This document shows positions 1 through 7,332 of a stretch of 10,356 nucleotides of DNA, piece by piece. This DNA comes from Desulfobacteraceae bacterium. GTDB lineage: Bacteria > Desulfobacterota > Desulfobacteria > Desulfobacterales > UBA11574. Made by a program: the position numbers and the translations under genes. How positions within the stretch are numbered: position 1 is the first letter of the stretch; each line of letters opens with the position of its first letter. Location of the stretch: contig PKTV01000158.1 in the NCBI GenBank assembly GCA_002868985.1, forward strand, positions 1 through 10,356, written 5' to 3'. Under the pieces are notes generated by a model. It saw nothing but the letters and a program-made list of their open reading frames with translations, was not told the DNA's origin and ran no database searches.

Positions 1-14
1 AAAGGGTATATTAA

Positions 15-836
15 GTGGAACCTATATTTCTTGTTGTCATTATATTTTACATGTTGAGCACCATCGGATATCTTATTTATCTTTTTCTTCAGAAAGATTA
101 CCTTCAGAAAACCGGTTTTTACCTCCTGGCAGCCGGATTTTTATGCCATACGGTGGAAATGGGTTATCGATTTGTTCAGTCAGGACACTTTCCTGTCAGC
201 AACCTTCATGAAACACTTTCATTGGCAGGCTGGACCCTCGCCGGTGTTTTTCTGCTATTTCAAGACAGATATCGTCTCAAGATTCTGGGAATTTATGCCG
301 CTCCCCTAATTACGATCGTGATGGTCATTGCAGCCCGTTTGCCGAACGTACCGAGCAAGACCCATACGATCTTAAACAGCTTTTGGCTTATTGTGCACGT
401 GGTTGCGATTTTTATCGGTGAAGCGTCATTGGCGCTGGCCTGCGGCGCCGGGCTCTTGTATCTTTTACAGGAGAATGCCATTAAATCCAAACAACGCGGT
501 TTCTTTTTCAAACGACTTCCATCTTTGGAACTGCTCGACAATACGGGTTATGCATGTATCGTCACCGGTTTTGCCATGCTGACGTTTGGGCTGATCACCG
601 GGTTGATATATGCTAAATCGGTCTGGGGAAGATTCTGGAGCTGGGACCCCAAAGAAGTATGGTCCGGCATTACCTGGATCTTGTATGCCGTCCTTCTTCA
701 CCAGCGTCTGACGGTTGGATGGCGGGGACGCCGAGCGGCAATTATGGCCATCATCGGTTTTGCTGTCATCTTATTTACGTTTTTAGGGGTTAACTTTTTC
801 TTAAAGGGTCATCACGGAGAATTTACCCGAATGTAA
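15..836 (+). CDS. ccsA: CcsA-type cytochrome c assembly / haem-handling membrane protein
   Basis: Predicted polytopic inner-membrane protein of 273 aa in the CcsA/ResC/CcmC haem-handling superfamily, which delivers haem for covalent attachment to periplasmic c-type apocytochromes (System II maturation, with a CcsB/ResB partner not seen here). The tryptophan-rich WWD-type motif is complete at residues 204-217 (WGRFWSWDPKEVWS). Candidate haem-ligand histidines lie at about 45, 65 (SNLHETL), 128 (WLIVHVV) and 266-267 near the C-terminus. Hydrophobic segments cover roughly residues 4-25, 34-52, 68-83, 88-107, 122-150, 178-200, 216-230 and 242-262. The start is GTG: an in-frame TAA lies directly before it (12-14), so no longer form exists, and AAGGG at 2-6 is a fitting ribosome site. 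hemA follows after 136 bp; ccsA-like genes next to hemA are common in deltaproteobacteria. HemX of Bacillus hem operons is a relative, but the intact WWD motif favours a cytochrome c assembly role. Confidence 0.85.
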   Translation: MEPIFLVVIIFYMLSTIGYLIYLFLQKDYLQKTGFYLLAAGFLCHTVEMGYRFVQSGHFPVSNLHETLSLAGWTLAGVFLLFQDRYRLKILGIYAAPLITIVMVIAARLPNVPSKTHTILNSFWLIVHVVAIFIGEASLALACGAGLLYLLQENAIKSKQRGFFFKRLPSLELLDNTGYACIVTGFAMLTFGLITGLIYAKSVWGRFWSWDPKEVWSGITWILYAVLLHQRLTVGWRGRRAAIMAIIGFAVILFTFLGVNFFLKGHHGEFTRM

Positions 837-858
837 ATGGGGAGCGAAGCGACTCCAT

Positions 859-899
859 AACTTTAGTCACTTTAGCTCACTTCAAACTTTAGTCACTTT
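859..899. repeat. 15-bp perfect direct repeat in the ccsA-hemA gap
   Basis: The 15-mer AACTTTAGTCACTTT occurs at 859-873 and again at 885-899, a period of 26 bp. Just before it, 841-856 (GGAGCGAAGCGACTCC) can fold into a short GGAGCG/CGCTCC-like stem with one bulged A and a 3-nt loop. The copies lie between the ccsA stop and the hemA start, so they could be paired protein-binding sites or a small duplication. Nothing in the sequence decides which. Confidence 0.55.
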
Positions 900-972
900 T
901 ACGGTTTATTCGGGTTGGACATTTTAAACTTAAATAATGCAATCATATTTATAAATTTACGAATCAAGAAAT

Positions 973-2241
973 ATGTTAGACATCGTATTACTGGGATTGA
1001 ATCATAAAACAGCGCCGGTGGCGCTGAGAGAATGCCTTGCCATCTCAAAGGATGAGACATCCGTTGCCCTCAAAGCGTTTAAGGAACTTCTGTCTATCCG
1101 TGAAGTGATGCTTTTTTCCACCTGTAATCGTGTGGAAGTTCTCATGATTGTTCAGGACAAAACGAACGCGGTGGATGCCGTTAAAGATTTTCTTTCTGAA
1201 TTAAAACATCTTCCGGTTTCCGAATTTGAAAAATCCCTCTATATTCATGAAGGTGATGATGCCGTCCGGCATGTATTCAGGGTTGCCGCCAGTCTTGATT
1301 CCATGGTGGTGGGAGAGCCACAGATCCTGGGACAGATAAAAGAAGCCTATCAAATGGCCACAACAACGAAGACTTCCGGTGTTCTTTTGAACAAATTACT
1401 CCATCGTACTTTTTTCGTGGCCAAACGGATTCGGACGGAAACCGGGATCGGAGATCATGCAGTGTCCATCAGTTATGCGGCCATTGAACTGGGTCGAAAA
1501 ATTTTCGGAACCTTTGAAGGAAAAAAAGTGCTGCTTATCGGTGCCGGTGAAATGGCGGAGCTGGCGGTGGAACACCTGATCCGAAACAGGGCAGAGGATA
1601 TCCTGGTTGCCAATAGAACGTTTGAGAGCGGTGTTGACCTGGCCAAGAAATTTAGAGGACAGGCGATCCGGTTCGATGAAATCGAGGACGCTTTACAACA
1701 GGTAGATATCATCATCAGCTCGACCGGTTCTCCCGATTACGTGGTGACTCGAGATCATGTCAAAGGAATCGTACGCCGGCGTCGCAATCGCCCCCTTTTC
1801 TTTATCGACATTGCTGTCCCTCGTGATATCGATCCGGAAATCAACCGGCTTGCCAATTCATATGTTTATGATATTGATGATCTCAAGGGAATTGTTGATG
1901 AAAATGTCAAGGATCGCAACAAGGAAGCGATAAAAGGAGAAAGAATCGTTGATGAGGCCGTGATCAGCTTCCGGCACTGGTGCGAAAGCCTGGAGGTAGT
2001 ACCGACAATTGTTGAATTGAGAAAAAAGATTGAGGAAATAGCAAAAGGAGAATTAAAAAAAACGCTTCATACAGCAAAGCATCTCTCGGCTGACGACATC
2101 ATGGCCATCAACAGAATGACGGATGCAATGGTCAATAAAATACTTCATGATCCTACGATGCTGCTAAAAGGCAACGGACACCACCAGGACAAATCCGTTT
2201 ATCTCGACGTTACCCGAAAGCTGTTTAAGCTTGATGAATAG
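973..2241 (+). CDS. hemA: Glutamyl-tRNA reductase (HemA)
   Basis: Catalyses NADPH-dependent reduction of glutamyl-tRNA(Glu) to glutamate-1-semialdehyde, the first committed step of the C5 route to 5-aminolevulinate, haem and other tetrapyrroles, in the cytosol. The 422-aa length is normal for the family. The N-terminal catalytic domain shows GLNHKTAPVALRE at residues 8-20 and the nucleophile Cys51 in STCNRVE (49-55). GEPQILGQIKEAY at 114-126 is another family signature. The NADPH-binding domain has the Rossmann motif GAGEMAE at 190-196, followed by ANRT (213-216). The C-terminal dimerisation helices follow from about 315. The ATG is preceded only by a weak purine stretch (AAGAA), but the family motifs begin immediately after it, so the start is credible. 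The upstream ccsA-like gene links haem supply to cytochrome c maturation. hemC, the usual downstream neighbour, is absent; an olefin-pathway hydrolase follows instead. Confidence 0.97.
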   Translation: MLDIVLLGLNHKTAPVALRECLAISKDETSVALKAFKELLSIREVMLFSTCNRVEVLMIVQDKTNAVDAVKDFLSELKHLPVSEFEKSLYIHEGDDAVRHVFRVAASLDSMVVGEPQILGQIKEAYQMATTTKTSGVLLNKLLHRTFFVAKRIRTETGIGDHAVSISYAAIELGRKIFGTFEGKKVLLIGAGEMAELAVEHLIRNRAEDILVANRTFESGVDLAKKFRGQAIRFDEIEDALQQVDIIISSTGSPDYVVTRDHVKGIVRRRRNRPLFFIDIAVPRDIDPEINRLANSYVYDIDDLKGIVDENVKDRNKEAIKGERIVDEAVISFRHWCESLEVVPTIVELRKKIEEIAKGELKKTLHTAKHLSADDIMAINRMTDAMVNKILHDPTMLLKGNGHHQDKSVYLDVTRKLFKLDE

Positions 2242-2368
2242 TGTCCTGAAATATGCACAAGCCGGAGGCTTTCATATGCTGCGTTATTAAGGGCTCGCAA
2301 TAGCTAACTATGGCTTCGCCCTGAAGTGCCTTGCATATAAAAGCCTCCAACTCGTGCAAATTCCAGGA
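2241..2368. repeat. Long imperfect palindrome between hemA and oleB
   Basis: Two 36-nt arms, 2244-2279 and 2333-2368, are reverse complements at about 30 of 36 positions by eye, with no gaps. The left arm starts TCCTGAAATATGCAC and the right arm ends GTGCAAATTCCAGGA. The 53-nt interior contains smaller pairings: AGGGC at 2290-2294 with GCCCT at 2318-2322, and ATAG with CTAT inside that. The element begins at the last base of the hemA stop codon (TAG followed by TGTCC). In RNA it would form one long branched hairpin, so it could end hemA transcription, although no clean T-run follows. It shares the GTGTCC start with the 9041-9182 element and ATGGCTTCG with the 7151-7290 element. Confidence 0.75.
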
Positions 2369-2422
2369 GTATCGATATCTTGTTTCGAACAACAGATCTA
2401 CGCGGCATATCTAAAAGATTAT

Positions 2423-3334
2423 ATGCTACATAAAACCAAACATATTGACATCTCCGAAATACGTCATCTTTACCCGTTTAAATCCAATTACATAAAAATA
2501 AACGGCCTGAATTATCACTTCCTTGACCAAGGTTCGGGGGACCCGGTGGTCATGCTTCACGGAAATCCTACCTGGTCGTTTTATTTTCGTAACCTGGTTA
2601 AAGGCTTGTCATCACAATTTCGCACCATTGTGCCGGATCACATCGGGTGCGGCCTGTCGGACAAACCGGGTGTCGATCAATATGACTATCGTCTGAAGAG
2701 CCGTGTCGACGACCTGGAGAATCTTCTCGACACCTTAGGGATAAACCAAAAGATAACACTGATACTCCACGACTGGGGGGGGATGATCGGTATGGCGTAC
2801 GCTTTGAGACATCCGGAAAGGATTCGCCGATTTGTCATCATGAATACCGCGGCCTTTCTTTTGCCGGAGGGTAAGGCACTCCCTGTAAGACTTCGGCTGA
2901 TACGAAATATCAAGCCGTTTGCTTCATTGGCGGTACTCGGCTTTAATATTTTTGCCTATGGTGCGCTTTTCATGGCTTCTTACAAAGGCCTTGAAAAAGA
3001 TGTAAAATCGGGCCTCATTGCTCCGTACAATAGCTGGAACAACAGGATAGCAACATTAAAGTTTGTTCAGGATATTCCTGTCAAAAAAAAGGATCCGAGT
3101 TACCGTCTTGCAAAATATGTGGATGACAACCTGCATCGATTGAATCACATTCCCATGCTCATTTTATGGGGTGAACACGATTTCGTGTTTGATATGGATT
3201 ATCTTTTGGAATGGCAGTGCCGTTTCCCTGATGCAAAAGTAAAGACATTCAAAGGTGCGGGCCATTATGTTCTTGAAGATGCAGCAGACAGAATTATTCC
3301 GATGGTTAAGAATTTTATGAAATATCATATTTGA
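2423..3334 (+). CDS. oleB: OleB-type alpha/beta-hydrolase (beta-lactone decarboxylase)
   Basis: Predicted cytosolic alpha/beta-hydrolase, 303 aa from this start, of the haloalkane-dehalogenase-like branch that contains OleB. OleB decarboxylates a cis-beta-lactone to a cis-olefin, the last step of head-to-head olefin synthesis. Numbered from this ATG, HGNPTWSF lies at 46-53 (oxyanion region), PDHIGCGLSDKP at 71-82, the nucleophile Asp117 in LHDWGG (115-120), a candidate acid Asp253 in LWGEHD, and the base His281 in GAGHYVLED. An aspartate nucleophile fits OleB and haloalkane dehalogenases, not ordinary esterases. An in-frame GTG at 2354 would add 23 residues, but those codons run through the right arm of the upstream palindrome and the added peptide is unlike the family, so I chose ATG 2423; its ribosome site is weak. 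The OleB assignment, rather than a dehalogenase, rests on the OleC and OleD genes nearby in the same orientation. The convergent CBS gene ends 67 bp downstream. Confidence 0.86.
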   Translation: MLHKTKHIDISEIRHLYPFKSNYIKINGLNYHFLDQGSGDPVVMLHGNPTWSFYFRNLVKGLSSQFRTIVPDHIGCGLSDKPGVDQYDYRLKSRVDDLENLLDTLGINQKITLILHDWGGMIGMAYALRHPERIRRFVIMNTAAFLLPEGKALPVRLRLIRNIKPFASLAVLGFNIFAYGALFMASYKGLEKDVKSGLIAPYNSWNNRIATLKFVQDIPVKKKDPSYRLAKYVDDNLHRLNHIPMLILWGEHDFVFDMDYLLEWQCRFPDAKVKTFKGAGHYVLEDAADRIIPMVKNFMKYHI

Positions 3335-3401
3335 TTCTTCTTCCTACCGGTAATTTTCCGGCAGTTATCTATCCTCACATGGTTTTTCACATAACGGAAT
3401 T

Positions 3402-3803
3402 TCAGGAGAGGTCTTCGGCCAGTTTTACGAAGATGTTGGCGTTACTGAGAATACCGATCAATTTGGTTCCATCGACCACGGGCAATCTTCTTACACCCAC
3501 CATTCGCATCATCTGATGACAGTTTGAAATGGACAAGCCGGTATTAACAGTAATCGCAGGCTTGGTCATCACATCATCGACCAAAAGTGATGTCCCTCCG
3601 ACTGGATTAATGACAATCGCTTCAACGACATCCTTGCGAGTAATAATGCCGAATGCATCCCCATCGCTTTCAGGTTCAATGATAAGACTCGAAACGCTGA
3701 AATCGCGCATTATTTTAATGGCCGTCAACAGCGTTACATCTTTATGGACTGTTTTGACGTCAGTCTTCATAAGATCTTTGACTCTGATTTTATCTGCATC
3801 CAT
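3402..3803 (-). CDS. Two-CBS-domain protein
   Basis: A stand-alone cytosolic CBS-pair protein of 133 aa. CBS pairs (Bateman modules) usually bind adenosyl ligands such as AMP, ATP or SAM and act as energy or ligand sensors; the ligand here cannot be read from sequence. The first CBS domain covers about residues 7-65 (VKDLMKTDVKTV, then GIITRKDVVEAI). The second covers about 74-130 (VDDVMTKPAITV, then GVRRLPVVDGTKLIGILS). The DLM/DVM openings and the G-I-I/L-(T/S)-x-x-(D/N) closings are typical. No other domain is fused to it. The start is well supported: GGAGGG (complement of 3813-3818) sits 9 nt before the ATG and is the clearest ribosome site in the window. It lies 48 bp downstream of the FapA-like gene on the same strand, so the two are probably cotranscribed. 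Its partner is unknown. Confidence 0.9.
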   Translation of the reverse strand: MDADKIRVKDLMKTDVKTVHKDVTLLTAIKIMRDFSVSSLIIEPESDGDAFGIITRKDVVEAIVINPVGGTSLLVDDVMTKPAITVNTGLSISNCHQMMRMVGVRRLPVVDGTKLIGILSNANIFVKLAEDLS

Positions 3804-3851
3804 ATCTCTTTGCCCTCCATATAAAACACCATATACCTTAAATCTGAATAG

Positions 3852-6458
3852 TTAGGTTGCAAGTTCCACAGCCTGTCGTTCTTCATTCAAAACAAACAGA
3901 GCTTTACCTCTGATATCTTCTTTGACATGATAGACGCACCCGTTTATGATTATGGTCGTCCCTAAATATACGGCCTTGTTAACCTTCACTTCCACAGGTT
4001 CGGTCTCTGTTTCAGAGATTTCTTGTGCCAGTTTTTGCCTGTATTTGACCATCATGGTTTCTTTACGCACGACTTCACGCCTAAATTTAACCAGTTTATC
4101 AAGTCTACGGATTATTTCTCCAGGAAGCGTTTTGCTTTTATATTTTTTAACGAATCGGGCTAAAACCTTGTCCGTCTTAGCCCTTTTTCGCTTAAAACTT
4201 TCAAGCTGTTTTTTAGCATCAGCCAAAAGCTTCCGAGTCTTTGAATCCGTTCCGACACTCACATATGTTTTTATTCCGGCATCGGATCCAATTTCGTTAG
4301 CTTCCACACCCTTGGCAGCCTCAACTGAACCGCCTCTTATACGACCTTTTCCTTTAGTTACCATTATAATGCCATTGGCTGATACAGTGCTGCGCAATAT
4401 GTCATCACGGACAAATATGTCGCCATCGGCATGGACTCGGGCACCTTCAAGAAAACGGGCCGTGATATTTCCGCCGGCCTGGACTCTTCCTTCAGCCGAA
4501 CCGATGACTCCGCCGTCTATGTAAATGTCGACACCGGCTTCAACAATAGCGTCTTCAACACCGCCTCCGATTTTTATTTCATCGCTGGCGCGTACTTCGA
4601 ATCCCGAATGAATCCAACCTTTGATATCCAGCGACCCTTCCATTGACAGGTTGCCAATTGAATAATCCACATTACCGGGGACTTCGTACTGTTTGGAAAT
4701 CCATATTTTGTTTTCCGGCGAAAGAAAAATTATGCCATCGATTTCGGATGTAAAACTAAGCCCATCTTCTGAAACTTTAACGTTGCCTGCCGTCTTGAGG
4801 TCTTTTTCACTTCCGGGTTTGGTAGGAAGAATATTGCCAAATACGTCCACCCCTTCTATTCCGGGTGTCGGCGGAATCTTGACTGCCAGCAGCATTCCCG
4901 CCTTGGCGCTTTGTATTGATTTGCGTTCTTTATAATTAATGTTTCCGGAGTGCTCATCAATAGTTCCCGCAATCATCTCCGGTTGAAATTTAAGTTCGAT
5001 TTGCGCGTCCTCTCCTCGCTGGGCTGCTTTCCCCTCTGCAATCACTACATCATGAACCGGCATGTTTTTTGAGGCAGCCTCGTTCAGCGCCTGTTCAATG
5101 GCGCTGCCATCGATACCCTGGACTATTCCGCGGCCGGCCAGTAATTTCCCAACCAACTCCATAGTAAGCATCCTGCCCGACTCCGACGGAGGATGAACAG
5201 ACAGATAGACGCTTAATTTGTCCTCAGCCACAATCAGTGGGTCGTTGACACACAATTGGCCATTGATGTAATCTGCATAGCCTGCCAAAACGCCCTCGGC
5301 AACGACAAAAGTCACGCCGTCATAGAGAACAGCAACGTTCGCGCCGGGAGTTATCTGTTTGTCCTTGGGTTCGGCACCGGTCAGGGGTTTTCCGGTTATG
5401 GTGCTGCCATGCAAGGGTTTTTCCAGCAAAGTTTTTATGGCAAGCACATCGCCGGCTGAAAACATCTCCTTGATAACGGAAGATTCAGGCAGTCTGCTGT
5501 TTTGTCTTTCAGCATCGACGGTTTCGGGATCATCGCCATTAAGACGGAATTTGAATTCTATCCGGGCATCAACACCGTCTTTGGCCGGAGCAGCTTCGGC
5601 GACCATGAGATCCCGAATCGGTTCGCCCGCTTCAATGGCCTTTATAACCGAATCTTCTTTAATACCGCTGATTACGCCTGCCTGTTCCAGCGCTGTAAAT
5701 ACATCTTTATATGTAAGCTTGCTGTTGTCGGCAAGTGTAGGGAATATGGACATTTTAGCCCACATCCCTGATTTGTCGACCTTGATCGGATTTTCTGCCG
5801 ACACTTTCTTGGGGGTTAATCGCGCCGTACCATATATGGCAGCCAGTAATGTATTACCATCCTTGGTGACGGTAACATTCTCTCCGGAAGAAAAATCGAC
5901 CTCATTGCCCATCCTTGCAGGAACTTCTTCACCAAAAATGTTTCTGCCCGGCGTTCCTTTTGCGGCGGGAATTCGAACAGCGACGATCTGATCCGGTTTG
6001 ACCATCATATTGGCACTAGGATCTTTATTGACAGCATCCTGCCCGATTTTCAGATCGATTCGGCCGTCCTGGCCGCTTTCGGCAGGATCGCCGACGGCAA
6101 CCTGGATATTGTTACACGGAGTGCCGGTATTTATTACTTCGGAAACAATATTTTTGATGACTTCTTTGTTGATGCCGAAAACAATTTTGAGATCGGCGAG
6201 GGCGTGTTCGATGTCTTCAACGGTTACCGGCTTGCCCTTGCCCAAAGGCGGCGTTATCGTCCCGATGGCGGCACCCATCTTATCTTCCGATATGGTAATA
6301 TCGAATTGGCCGGGCATGTTCTTTATCGAAACAGCATACGTTTGTTCATCGACCGGTACGACGTTGACATCGTCGGGCTGAACGCCGAGCTGCCGGGCGC
6401 CTTCAATACGAGCGCTTTTGTCGGTTTTCACGGAAACGGTAACAGTGGTATGCTGCAT
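3852..6458 (-). CDS. Long FapA/DUF342 protein with three repeated N-terminal modules
   Basis: An 868-aa FapA-family (DUF342) protein; many relatives are roughly 450-700 aa. FapA in Vibrio vulnificus influences flagellar assembly, but most family members have no proven role. Three copies of one module are visible, centred on about residues 85-137, 256-304 and 438-491. Each has an I-x-x-G-I stretch, then a helix, G/N-x-P, V-A/I-A, a G-(E/Q/V)-D-(A/G)-(Q/R)-I core and (L/F)-K-(F/I). Longer linkers with P-G-x-(N/D)-(I/V)-F-G signatures follow the first and third (169-176, 533-541). Residues about 592-735 are a glycine-rich right-handed beta-helix (SMEGSLDIKG, EIKIGGGVEDA, IYIDGGVIG, VQAGGNI, VHADGDIFV). 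Residues 738-815 are a basic, charged helix, likely coiled coil, before a small beta cap. No signal peptide or membrane segment is seen, so it is probably cytosolic. The ribosome site is weak. No flagellar gene is nearby, so a flagellar role is unsupported here. Confidence 0.88.
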   Translation of the reverse strand: MQHTTVTVSVKTDKSARIEGARQLGVQPDDVNVVPVDEQTYAVSIKNMPGQFDITISEDKMGAAIGTITPPLGKGKPVTVEDIEHALADLKIVFGINKEVIKNIVSEVINTGTPCNNIQVAVGDPAESGQDGRIDLKIGQDAVNKDPSANMMVKPDQIVAVRIPAAKGTPGRNIFGEEVPARMGNEVDFSSGENVTVTKDGNTLLAAIYGTARLTPKKVSAENPIKVDKSGMWAKMSIFPTLADNSKLTYKDVFTALEQAGVISGIKEDSVIKAIEAGEPIRDLMVAEAAPAKDGVDARIEFKFRLNGDDPETVDAERQNSRLPESSVIKEMFSAGDVLAIKTLLEKPLHGSTITGKPLTGAEPKDKQITPGANVAVLYDGVTFVVAEGVLAGYADYINGQLCVNDPLIVAEDKLSVYLSVHPPSESGRMLTMELVGKLLAGRGIVQGIDGSAIEQALNEAASKNMPVHDVVIAEGKAAQRGEDAQIELKFQPEMIAGTIDEHSGNINYKERKSIQSAKAGMLLAVKIPPTPGIEGVDVFGNILPTKPGSEKDLKTAGNVKVSEDGLSFTSEIDGIIFLSPENKIWISKQYEVPGNVDYSIGNLSMEGSLDIKGWIHSGFEVRASDEIKIGGGVEDAIVEAGVDIYIDGGVIGSAEGRVQAGGNITARFLEGARVHADGDIFVRDDILRSTVSANGIIMVTKGKGRIRGGSVEAAKGVEANEIGSDAGIKTYVSVGTDSKTRKLLADAKKQLESFKRKRAKTDKVLARFVKKYKSKTLPGEIIRRLDKLVKFRREVVRKETMMVKYRQKLAQEISETETEPVEVKVNKAVYLGTTIIINGCVYHVKEDIRGKALFVLNEERQAVELAT

Positions 6459-6526
6459 TTTTCAGCGGTCTCATGTCATTGAAGATTTATAAACACTATG
6501 ACAAAATCCTTACAAGTCTGTGCACG

Positions 6527-6578
6527 AACCGTAAGCTATAAGCGGGCAAGTGCATTTGCTGATTAACCCGTGACGGTT
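6527..6578 (-). other. Nested inverted repeat between the small gene and the FapA gene
   Basis: AACCGT at 6527-6532 pairs with ACGGTT at 6573-6578. Inside it CGGG (6543-6546) can pair with CCCG (6567-6570), and GCAA (6546-6549) competes to pair with TTGC (6556-6559). It fills most of the 122-bp gap between the two minus-strand genes, starting just after the small gene's stop codon. It may be a processing or attenuation structure in the shared transcript. No T-run follows on the minus strand, so I do not call it an intrinsic terminator. Confidence 0.35.
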
Positions 6579-6580
6579 TC

Positions 6581-6877
6581 CTATTCCTCGTCTTCGGGAT
6601 AAAACGTAAATCCTGTTGTTGATTTTTTGGCAAAGAATTTTAGAAAGCCGACTTCCTTTATTTCTTCCAAACTAATTGTCGGGCGATCAGCTTTTTCATT
6701 TAATATGGTATCCCTTAAATTAGGATTTTGATGAGTTAAGATGATGGCAATTTTTTCAGCCTCTTGTGGGCTCTCTGCCCTTACAAATCTCGTGGCATAA
6801 AACCCAAATTTATTGAGTTCACCGTCAAGATTGAGGAGGAAATTCTTCCCATGGAGTTTTACCTTGAATTTTTTCAT
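6581..6877 (-). CDS. Small conserved-looking protein of unknown function
   Basis: A 98-aa soluble protein that I cannot assign to a named family. It begins MKKFKVKLHGKNFLL, has a short beta-rich start, a helix about residues 34-45 (ESPQEAEKIAII), and ends with the aromatic stretch TTGFTFYPEDEE. The pattern of beta strands, a central helix and an acidic tail looks like a compact alpha-beta domain. It resembles small unnamed proteins I associate loosely with similar genomes, but I cannot confirm that. I start it at the internal ATG (residue 9 of the longest frame, which opens at 6901) because MKKFK is a typical beginning and GAG lies 6 nt upstream; the longer start has no ribosome site. It is the first gene of the minus-strand group with the FapA-like and CBS genes. 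There is no signal peptide and there are no cysteines, so a metal-binding or exported role is unlikely. Confidence 0.7.
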   Translation of the reverse strand: MKKFKVKLHGKNFLLNLDGELNKFGFYATRFVRAESPQEAEKIAIILTHQNPNLRDTILNEKADRPTISLEEIKEVGFLKFFAKKSTTGFTFYPEDEE

Positions 6878-6935
6878 CGAATTCTCTTTTTCGGCTAACA
6901 TTAGATATTAAATAGTCGGCGTTATAACTTGTACT

Positions 6936-6958
6936 CTTCCCAGTAGGCGAACTGGAAG
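6936..6958. promoter_or_regulatory. Dyad upstream of the minus-strand operon
   Basis: CTTCCCAGT (6936-6944) and ACTGGAAG (6951-6958) are inverted copies apart from one extra C, separated by 6 nt (AGGCGA). The site lies about 60-80 bp upstream of the small gene's start, a suitable place for an operator or a leader hairpin. No regulator is encoded in the window, so the role is a guess. Confidence 0.35.
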
Positions 6959-6994
6959 TCAATTGTTGCCTAATACATATATCATAAAAATGAA

Positions 6995-7026
6995 AAGGGC
7001 AAACTCCTAAAAAAAGATTTACCCTT
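6995..7026. other. AAGGGCAAA / TTTACCCTT hairpin
   Basis: AAGGGCAAA (6995-7003) and TTTACCCTT (7018-7026) form a 9-bp stem with one C-A mismatch (G-T on the other strand) and a 14-nt A-rich loop. It sits in the divergent intergenic region, about 120 bp from the minus-strand gene start and 340 bp from oleC. It may be a weak bidirectional terminator or a relic of a structured leader. Confidence 0.35.
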
Positions 7027-7150
7027 ATTGAAAAAGATATCACAAATATTTTATTTGTTTCACAATTTATCTTTCCGCATGTTTGGCATTATGATAATAA
7101 AGCATCTTTACAACCCTTGATAGTTATTGTAGCTTATACCTGAATACTGC

Positions 7151-7290
7151 ATCGAAAATCTCGATGGCTTCGTAAATCTCGCTTCAGCGGTACTGCGCTG
7201 TATTCCTCGTAATTGCAGCGTAGAATAAGTACGTCTCATTCCTCGGAATTTGCGCGCTTTTATATCCCGCTGTTTTTCTGCGGGGGGATT
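7151..7290. repeat. Repeat-rich structured element upstream of oleC
   Basis: This 140-bp stretch is dense in repeats. There is a hairpin ATCGA (7151-7155) / TCGAT (7161-7165), and AAATCTCG repeats directly at 7156-7163 and 7174-7181. An imperfect direct repeat opens ATTCCTCG at 7202-7220 and 7238-7256. At the right end CCCGC (7266-7270) pairs with GCGGG (7280-7284) around a T-rich loop. It shares the 11-mer AGTACGTCTCA (7228-7238) with the 9041-9182 element and ATGGCTTCG (7164-7172) with the 2241-2368 element, which suggests a dispersed intergenic repeat family. The borders are approximate. Confidence 0.55.
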
Positions 7291-7332
7291 TAAAGCTTTT
7301 TACTTTTTATGAATTCATCAATCTTGATAGAT

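Larger units (their letters stand above)
6902..7150. other. AT-rich divergent intergenic region, left part
   Basis: This is the non-repetitive part of the 490-bp gap between the divergent small-protein and oleC genes. It must hold the promoter of the minus-strand operon, but no convincing -35/-10 pair was found: TATAAC on the minus strand (6926-6921) lacks a -35 at normal spacing. Apart from the two dyads listed separately, I see only AT-rich sequence without a coding frame or RNA gene. Confidence 0.5.

Noticed and set aside
2354..3334. OleB candidate as a haloalkane dehalogenase
   Set aside because: The Asp nucleophile and HGNPT motif allow it, but the PDHIGCGLSDKP motif and the nearby OleC and OleD genes fit OleB better. 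It remains the main alternative.
3345..3365. CCGG-loop-CCGG stem in the oleB/CBS convergent gap as a terminator
   Set aside because: The stem is only 4 bp and no T-run follows on either strand.
5359..5991. A 210-codon open frame on the plus strand, antisense to the FapA-like gene (also 192 codons at 3946-4524)
   Set aside because: The peptides are low-complexity Ser/Thr/Ala/Pro-rich without domains, and they lie opposite strong FapA-family coding sequence; they are frame shadows.
6995..7026. A GGGCAAACTCC start resembling the beginning of a GEMM (cyclic di-GMP-I) riboswitch
   Set aside because: The required downstream GACGCAAAGC-type core and second stem are missing, and the stretch simply forms an A-loop hairpin.
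7074..7100. A possible sigma-54 promoter around TTGGCATTATGATAATAAAGC
   Set aside because: The GG and GC dinucleotides are not at the required 10-bp spacing.
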